Shown piece after piece: positions 7,258 to 11,049 of a DNA stretch of 11,049 nt; positions within the stretch are counted from its first letter, which is position 1; every line of letters starts with the position of its first letter. The position numbers were made by a program, and so were the translations under genes. The notes below the pieces were generated by a model. It was given only the letters and a program-made list of their open reading frames with translations. It was not told where the DNA came from and did not search any database. Source of the DNA: JAJPKE01 sp052143275 (GTDB taxonomy: Bacteria > Chloroflexota > Ktedonobacteria > Ktedonobacterales > JADMIN01); the NCBI GenBank assembly GCA_052143275.1, contig JBKQTH010000030.1, forward strand, positions 1 to 11,049, in the 5' to 3' direction.

Positions 7258-8604
7258 TCACAGGTGCGGTATGATACCGGTCCAGAATTGCAGAGCGCCA
7301 AGTATGTTGATAATGATGCCCAGCAAACCCAACGCTGCGAACCTCCAGTCCACACGCACGTCGTTAAGCGCGAGCAGCAAGAACGCGAACGGATATCCGT
7401 CGAACAGGTAGCGGGCGCCGAATTGATACCAGCCAGACGCATCATAAAGTAGGGTAGCGATGACTATCAGACCGATTGTAATCCAGAGCGCCGCACGCGT
7501 CGCGCTGAAGCTCCGGTTGCGCCAGAACAGAAACAGAAACAGCGGCGTCGTGACGAAAAGGCCCACTGCGATGCCGTTGTTTAGCATGTTAAAGGCGGGA
7601 TGGCGGTCGAACGGGCCGGTGAATGTCACCTGCGGGAAAGTAAAGAAGTTGGCCACAATGTTCGCCGGCACGTACCTGATATTCAACAGGCCCTTCGTCA
7701 CTTCCGGATATCTCTGCTGGTTTAGTATGTCGTAGCCCGAGTCCAGTGGCGAGCCGAAGACGATCGCATTGTGCAGCATGAATAGAAGCAGCACCCCAGC
7801 CGTCACGGCAATTGGTGGCAGCAGTCGCCGCCATGGCACCGCTGCCCAATCTGGCGCTCGTGCCCGCAGAGACGCGACAAATTGCTCGATTCGCGGTTTG
7901 GTGCCGGCGTCCTGCCAGGCCAGGTAGTACAGAAACAGGTAGCCAATTAGCACCGTCGCCCGGCAAAAAAAGGCGCAGCCCAGCAGCACAGCCGCCAGCG
8001 TGTAGTGGCGACGGAAAGCTGCGAGCAGAGCAAGCAGCGTAAAGGTCATGCAGAGGATCTGCGCGGTAAACCACATCCGTCCGCCCAGTGACAGCCATAG
8101 GCTGATGGAACCAAACCAGAGCAACAGGCTGATACAGACGTTCTCTAGCCAGACGCGCCGGGTGAAGCCATTGGCGCGAACCTGCTCCAGCAACAGATAC
8201 AGCACGCTCAGGTTAAGGGCGGAGCACACTGCGGTGAACAGGATATCGCTCGTGTTCAAGCCGAAGATGGCGACAAACGGCATCAGTACAATCGCTGGCA
8301 TGGGAGGATACACAATGTAGTGCTTGCCGTGTATTACGACGATGTCTACCATATATGCGGGTATATTGAGGTTCCACCGGCCATGCAGCAAGCTTTCGGC
8401 CTGGTAGGTAAAGTAACTGTAGGGGGAGGCGCCAAAGGGGTTGATATGGAACTTTGTCTCGAACATCCAGATTGAGAGCAAGGCTATCGCAAATAGGCTC
8501 CCCGCAACCAAGACGTTGAGCCGACTAAAAACTGGCGTGACGACGGACAATGGCTCGCGTTCTCCCACAGTGCCGTGGTCCAAAGCTGGCGCTGGCATGC
8601 CCAT
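7258..8604 (-). CDS. Polytopic membrane protein, GT-C glycosyltransferase-like
   Basis: The protein has 448 residues from the ATG at 8604; the upstream purine run GAGAGAGGT lies rather far off, so the ATG two codons downstream is also possible. There are about ten to eleven hydrophobic segments, the first at about 29-47. The first outer loop contains SPYSYFTYQAESLLHGRWNL and then GKHYIVYPPMPAIVLMPFVAIFG (93-115). Near the C-terminus is WYQFGARYLFDGYPF followed by the last helices. The Q.G.RYL.D..PF and YPP.PA...PF patterns are ones I remember from unassigned bacterial membrane proteins related in layout to family-39 glycosyltransferases, but the clear D-E pair of the protein at 745 is missing. 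It may transfer a lipid-linked sugar outside the cell, or be a relative with another role. It is divergent from the GT2 at 8950 and convergent with GtrA, so the three could form a functional set. Confidence 0.8.
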   Translation of the reverse strand: MGMPAPALDHGTVGEREPLSVVTPVFSRLNVLVAGSLFAIALLSIWMFETKFHINPFGASPYSYFTYQAESLLHGRWNLNIPAYMVDIVVIHGKHYIVYPPMPAIVLMPFVAIFGLNTSDILFTAVCSALNLSVLYLLLEQVRANGFTRRVWLENVCISLLLWFGSISLWLSLGGRMWFTAQILCMTFTLLALLAAFRRHYTLAAVLLGCAFFCRATVLIGYLFLYYLAWQDAGTKPRIEQFVASLRARAPDWAAVPWRRLLPPIAVTAGVLLLFMLHNAIVFGSPLDSGYDILNQQRYPEVTKGLLNIRYVPANIVANFFTFPQVTFTGPFDRHPAFNMLNNGIAVGLFVTTPLFLFLFWRNRSFSATRAALWITIGLIVIATLLYDASGWYQFGARYLFDGYPFAFLLLALNDVRVDWRFAALGLLGIIINILGALQFWTGIIPHL

Positions 8605-8748
8605 TTCCGCTTGTTACCTCTCTCTACATGCCGGTGGCGCAACCGTACGGCGAGCCGCACCAACGTGACGCTCGACAACGACCTCCGGCTTAGAATGATG
8701 ACCTCCCTGCAACAGATAGGCCATCGCAGGTTATTGTGAACTCACTCT

Positions 8749-8762
8749 TGCGTTATAACGCA
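8749..8762. promoter_or_regulatory. Perfect 14-bp palindrome, candidate operator
   Basis: TGCGTTATAACGCA reads the same on both strands and contains TATAAC, a possible -10 element, on each strand. It lies about 145 bases before the minus-strand gene start and 188 before the plus-strand one, a place where a dimeric regulator could control both. No TTGACA-like partner stands at 16-18 bases, so its role as a promoter is unproven. Confidence 0.35.
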
Positions 8763-8937
8763 TGACTGAGACGTACACTCTCAGCCACTGTCCATTGCTG
8801 GTGAACCCGGGTATGCTCGCTACTCTATCGTCCGAAGCTGACACAATCAGGTAAGCGGCACGCCGGGAGAACGGTCGATCGTACATTTAACGTGTGAGTA
8901 CTCCGCGTGTTGGTACTATTGTATGGCGACGCGGTGC

Positions 8938-8945
8938 GGGAGGGG
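8938..8945 (+). promoter_or_regulatory. Strong ribosome binding site that decides the start at 8950
   Basis: GGGAGGGG lies 4 bases before the GTG at 8950. The in-frame ATG at 8923 is preceded by a T-rich sequence without a ribosome site, and using it would bury this purine run in the coding sequence. Confidence 0.65.
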
Positions 8946-8949
8946 TCAG

Positions 8950-9702
8950 GTGAAACGGTACACTTCGATCATCGTCACGATGCCGGCCTACCACGCCGAG
9001 CAGACCCTGGAAAAGACTTACCGGGAGATTCCTGAAGGGCTAGCGGACATGGTACTCGTGGTAGACGACGCCAGCCAAGATCGTACCGTTGAGGTTGCTC
9101 AAAATCTGGGATTAACCGTCTTCGTCCATCCCGCGAACCTCGGGTACGGCGGCAATCAGAAGACGTGCTACGACGAAGCCCTCCGTGCGGGCGCCTCGGT
9201 CATCGTACTGCTGCATCCTGATTATCAATACGACCCCAAGACGCTCACGGCGCTGGTTGAGCCGCTGTTGGCCGGCCGGGCCGATTTCACGTTTGGCTCG
9301 CGCTTTGCTGGTGGCGCAGATCCGCGCCGCGGCGGTATGCCGCTCTACCGCTATCTAGGCAACCGCCTGACGACGGCCATCGAGAATCGTGTGCTGGGGA
9401 CGCACTTCGCTGAGTTACATAGTGGCCTGAAGGCATATACACGTGAGTTCCTCGAGGCCATCGACTATCATGCTTACTCGGACGACTTCGTTTTTGATAG
9501 TCAGATGGTTATTGAGGCAGTCATGCGTGGCTCGCGAATCGAGGAAGTTCCGATCCCGACACGCTACACTGCCGAGTCATCCTCCATCAGCGTTGGCCGC
9601 TCTTTGCGCTACATATGGTTAACCATATTGGAGTTGCGGCAGGCCCGGCGGCGACTGAGACGTGGTCACTCCAACCTCAAGAAAAAGCCAATTCCCTCAT
9701 AA
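8950..9702 (+). CDS. GT2 family glycosyltransferase, DPM1-like (polyprenyl-phosphate sugar synthase type)
   Basis: The protein has 250 residues from the GTG at 8950, giving VKRYTSIIVTMPAYHAEQTL, which matches the normal N-terminus of this family; an ATG at 8923 would add nine residues. Motifs in order: VTMPAYHAEQTL, VLVVDDASQDRT (35-46), HPANLGYGGNQKTCY (60-74), LLHPDYQYDPKTL (87-99) carrying the acidic nucleotide-sugar and metal-binding residues, GSRFAGG, HSGLKAYTRE (157-166) and IEEVPIPTRYTAESSSI (197-213). This is a cytoplasmic inverting glycosyltransferase, most likely using a nucleoside-diphosphate sugar and a polyprenyl phosphate. It has no four-helix GtrA tail, so it needs a separate flippase; the stand-alone GtrA at 6372 is the obvious candidate. 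It differs in motifs from the GT2 half of the fusion protein (SGLKAY against TGIKVF), so the two probably handle different sugars. The tail is strongly basic and may bind the membrane surface. Confidence 0.9.
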   Translation: MKRYTSIIVTMPAYHAEQTLEKTYREIPEGLADMVLVVDDASQDRTVEVAQNLGLTVFVHPANLGYGGNQKTCYDEALRAGASVIVLLHPDYQYDPKTLTALVEPLLAGRADFTFGSRFAGGADPRRGGMPLYRYLGNRLTTAIENRVLGTHFAELHSGLKAYTREFLEAIDYHAYSDDFVFDSQMVIEAVMRGSRIEEVPIPTRYTAESSSISVGRSLRYIWLTILELRQARRRLRRGHSNLKKKPIPS

Positions 9703-9715
9703 GCACTGATTTCTT

Positions 9716-9786
9716 GTCGTCCCGGTCTACTGTGAAGTTCTTAGACTTTGTGAATGGTCTGTCACTTCATAGTAGACCGGGACGAC
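9716..9786. terminator. Long hairpin between convergent genes, possible bidirectional terminator or mobile repeat
   Basis: The 22-base arms at 9716-9737 and 9765-9786 are inverted copies with 21 of 22 positions identical; the one difference (G at 9732) still pairs as G-U in RNA. The left arm starts GTCGTCCCGGTCTAC and the right arm ends GTAGACCGGGACGAC. The 27-base loop holds a smaller AGAC/GTCT pairing. It lies 14 bases after the GT2 stop and 35 bases beyond the stop of the minus-strand surface protein. Neither side has a U-tract, and the stem is much longer than a typical terminator, so a miniature mobile repeat is an alternative. Confidence 0.55.
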
Positions 9787-9820
9787 CGCCTCTTTCCACC
9801 GCCCCAGGTGGGGCTCTGCC

Positions 9821-11049
9821 TTAGCTAACTGTGATGGTCACAGTCGCCGGCAGGCTGTTGTTTTGCCCATCATTGACTACTAGCTGGAAGGTCAGGGTAG
9901 CCGCGGTGGCGGGAGCGGTAAAGGTTGGCTGCTCTGCGGTCGCGCTCGAGAGCGTAACGGTCGGACCGCTAGTCTGTGTCCACAGATAAGTTAACGGATT
10001 ACCATTTGAGTCGGTGCTGCCCGACCCATCAAGGGTAACGGTAGTCGACACTCCCGCCGACTGGGCAGGCCCAGCATTTGCAACTGGGAGTGCCGTCACC
10101 GTGATGGCCACAGTCGCAGGCTGGCTGCTGTTTTGCTCGTCAGCGACTACCAGCTGGAAAACCAACGTTGCCGCGGTAGTGGGAGCGGCAAAGGTCGGTT
10201 GCTCTGCCGTCGCGCTGGAGAGCGTAACCGGTGTGCCGCTCGTCTGCGTCCACTGGTAGGTCAGCGGCTTACCCTCCAGGTCGGAGCTGCCTGATCCATC
10301 CAGCGTAACCGTTGATCCACCTACCACGGTCTGATTAGGCCCGGCATTGGCCACTGGCGGAGTTCCCCCTCCACCGATTCCAGGACCAAACACCTGAATC
10401 TCGGCTAGGCCGATATTTTGGGTGGTGCTGCTCACCGAGGTAATATTGAGTTGTAAGCTCGTGATAGTCCTGGGCGGGAAGAGCATAGGCACTGGTGTCC
10501 CGTCATTGATGAGCGGCTGTATCGGTAAGACGCTGCCGTCGCTAAACTGGATATTGCCGCCGGTGATCTGATCGTTGAGATTGGGCCGGTCGTAGAGGAT
10601 GATCCGGTTCACCGTCTGAGGGCTAGCCCAGGTGAGCGTCAGCCAGCTGCCGGCTTTACCGCCCACGGTTGCCCATTCCCGGGTATAATCAACGGGATAC
10701 CCCCTTACAATTCCGTCAATCGCCTTACTAGCCGTCTGATGGGTGCTGGTGTTCTGCGAGGACGCAGTCGCCGTAGAGAGCAGCGCGAGATCACCACTGG
10801 TGGTGGCACTGCCGAAGACCTGGATCTCGGACAGGCCAATATTTTGGGTGGTGCTGCTCACCGCGGTAATATTGAGCTGCAAGCTCGAGATAGTCTTAGC
10901 AGGGAAGGCGAAAGGTGTGGGCGACCCATCATTGTTGAGCGGGCCAATCACGATGCTGCTGCCGTCACTAAACTGGATATTGCCGGCGGTGATCTGGTCG
11001 TTGAGATTGGGCCGGTCATAGAGGACGATCATGTTAACTGTCTGAGGAC
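9821..11049 (-). CDS. Surface or secreted protein with discoidin-like and PKD-type repeats (C-terminal part, cut by window edge)
   Basis: The frame is open to the right edge. An ATG at 11032 is internal: the residues before it (PQTVN) repeat those in the next domain copy, so the true start lies outside. Visible order: the end of one discoidin-like domain (QTVNMIVLYDRPNLNDQITA to LSEIQVFG), a complete second one (TASSQNTSTHQTASKAIDG, EWATVGGKAGSWLTLTW, VNRIILYDRPNLNDQIT, LAEIQVFG), a GGGG linker, then two PKD-like domains, each PVANAGP..., VTLDGSGS.D..G.PLTY.WTQTSG and TFQLVV or VFQLVV. The discoidin-like type is, from memory, often labelled DUF7402. Such domains bind carbohydrate or act as spacers in exported proteins. 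It ends right after the last PKD strand (VTITVS) with no sorting signal or membrane anchor, so any anchor or enzymatic part must be N-terminal. It is Ser/Thr-rich and could be an acceptor for the glycosyltransferases nearby, which is speculation. Confidence 0.85.
   Translation of the reverse strand, partial: PQTVNMIVLYDRPNLNDQITAGNIQFSDGSSIVIGPLNNDGSPTPFAFPAKTISSLQLNITAVSSTTQNIGLSEIQVFGSATTSGDLALLSTATASSQNTSTHQTASKAIDGIVRGYPVDYTREWATVGGKAGSWLTLTWASPQTVNRIILYDRPNLNDQITGGNIQFSDGSVLPIQPLINDGTPVPMLFPPRTITSLQLNITSVSSTTQNIGLAEIQVFGPGIGGGGTPPVANAGPNQTVVGGSTVTLDGSGSSDLEGKPLTYQWTQTSGTPVTLSSATAEQPTFAAPTTAATLVFQLVVADEQNSSQPATVAITVTALPVANAGPAQSAGVSTTVTLDGSGSTDSNGNPLTYLWTQTSGPTVTLSSATAEQPTFTAPATAATLTFQLVVNDGQNNSLPATVTITVS
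9827..10087 (-). repeat. PKD-domain DNA repeat, copy 2
   Basis: Second copy of the PKD-like domain (VANAGPAQSAG to ATVTITV). High nucleotide similarity to copy 1, including GTAACGGT- and CTGGAA-containing stretches, shows tandem duplication. Confidence 0.85.
10097..10357 (-). repeat. PKD-domain DNA repeat, copy 1
   Basis: Direct repeat of 9827-10087 at an exact offset of 270 bases (90 codons), encoding one PKD-like domain (VANAGPNQTVV to ATVAITV). Confidence 0.85.
10385..10623 (-). repeat. Discoidin-domain DNA repeat, copy 2
   Basis: Second copy of the repeat at 10811-11049, encoding the VNRIILYDRPNLNDQIT to EIQVFG part of the domain. Differences are scattered and the spacing keeps the reading frame. 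Confidence 0.85.
10811..11049 (-). repeat. Discoidin-domain DNA repeat, copy 1 (cut by edge)
   Basis: Direct repeat of 10385-10623 at an exact offset of 426 bases (142 codons). Runs such as ATTTTGGGTGGTGCTGCTCA are identical, so duplication or conversion was fairly recent. Confidence 0.85.

Larger units (their letters stand above)
8605..8949. other. Divergent intergenic region with a perfect palindrome
   Basis: 345 bases between the divergent starts at 8604 (minus) and 8950 (plus), expected to hold both promoters and any shared operator. No gene is seen. It contains the 14-bp palindrome at 8749-8762 and a smaller dyad, CTGAGA (8766-8771) with TCTCAG (8779-8784). No -35/-10 pair with normal spacing is convincing. 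Confidence 0.5.

Noticed and set aside
7589..8098. Minus-strand frame of 169 residues overlapping the membrane protein gene
   Set aside because: Same strand but a different frame from the 448-residue membrane protein; low-complexity Arg/Ala/Gly composition typical of a shadow.
9827..11049. Repetitive sequence considered as a CRISPR array
   Set aside because: The repeats are long, in frame and encode protein domains; there are no short repeats with unique spacers.

Overview
The window looks like chromosomal DNA from a bacterium with a surface-polysaccharide or glycolipid locus. Chloroflexota (Ktedonobacteria-like or a related uncultured lineage) is my best guess. It rests on the protein style: family-39-like membrane glycosyltransferases, a Tat lipoprotein, GtrA/GT2 proteins, and a discoidin-like plus PKD surface protein. 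This is inference from remembered resemblance, because no marker gene is present.

Layout, left to right. A membrane protein cut by the left edge (minus strand, 1-415) is transcribed away from a GT-C type membrane glycosyltransferase (745-2349, plus). That gene is followed 35 bases later by a secreted Tat-lipoprotein with a five-bladed-propeller-like repeat (2385-3500). Converging on this pair is a minus-strand gene (3715-4977) that joins a GtrA flippase-like domain to a GT2 glycosyltransferase domain, in the reverse of the usual order. About 1.4 kb without an intact gene follows (4978-6371). It holds the frame-shifted, partly deleted remains of an FAD-dependent oxidoreductase gene (about 5456-5820). 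Then come a stand-alone GtrA protein (6372-7055, plus), a large polytopic membrane protein (7258-8604, minus), a stand-alone DPM1-like GT2 (8950-9702, plus), a very long perfect-pairing hairpin (9716-9786), and the C-terminal part of a repetitive surface protein running off the right edge (9821-11049, minus).

How the genes may work together (inference). GT2 enzymes of this type load a sugar onto a polyprenyl phosphate on the cytoplasmic side. GtrA proteins are thought to move the lipid-linked sugar across the membrane. GT-C membrane enzymes then transfer it to an acceptor outside. The window has two GT2 domains, two GtrA domains and up to three GT-C-like membrane proteins, so one or two complete load-flip-transfer routes could be encoded. 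The lipoprotein propeller could act on the finished glycan outside the cell, and the surface protein is a possible acceptor.

The genes switch strand often, carry long gene-poor gaps and differ in codon style: 745-2349 uses many TTA, CTA and ATA codons, whereas 6372-7055 and 8950-9702 are GC-rich at third positions. With the decayed oxidoreductase, this suggests a region assembled and eroded by recombination. I found no tRNA, rRNA, CRISPR array, transposase or integrase.
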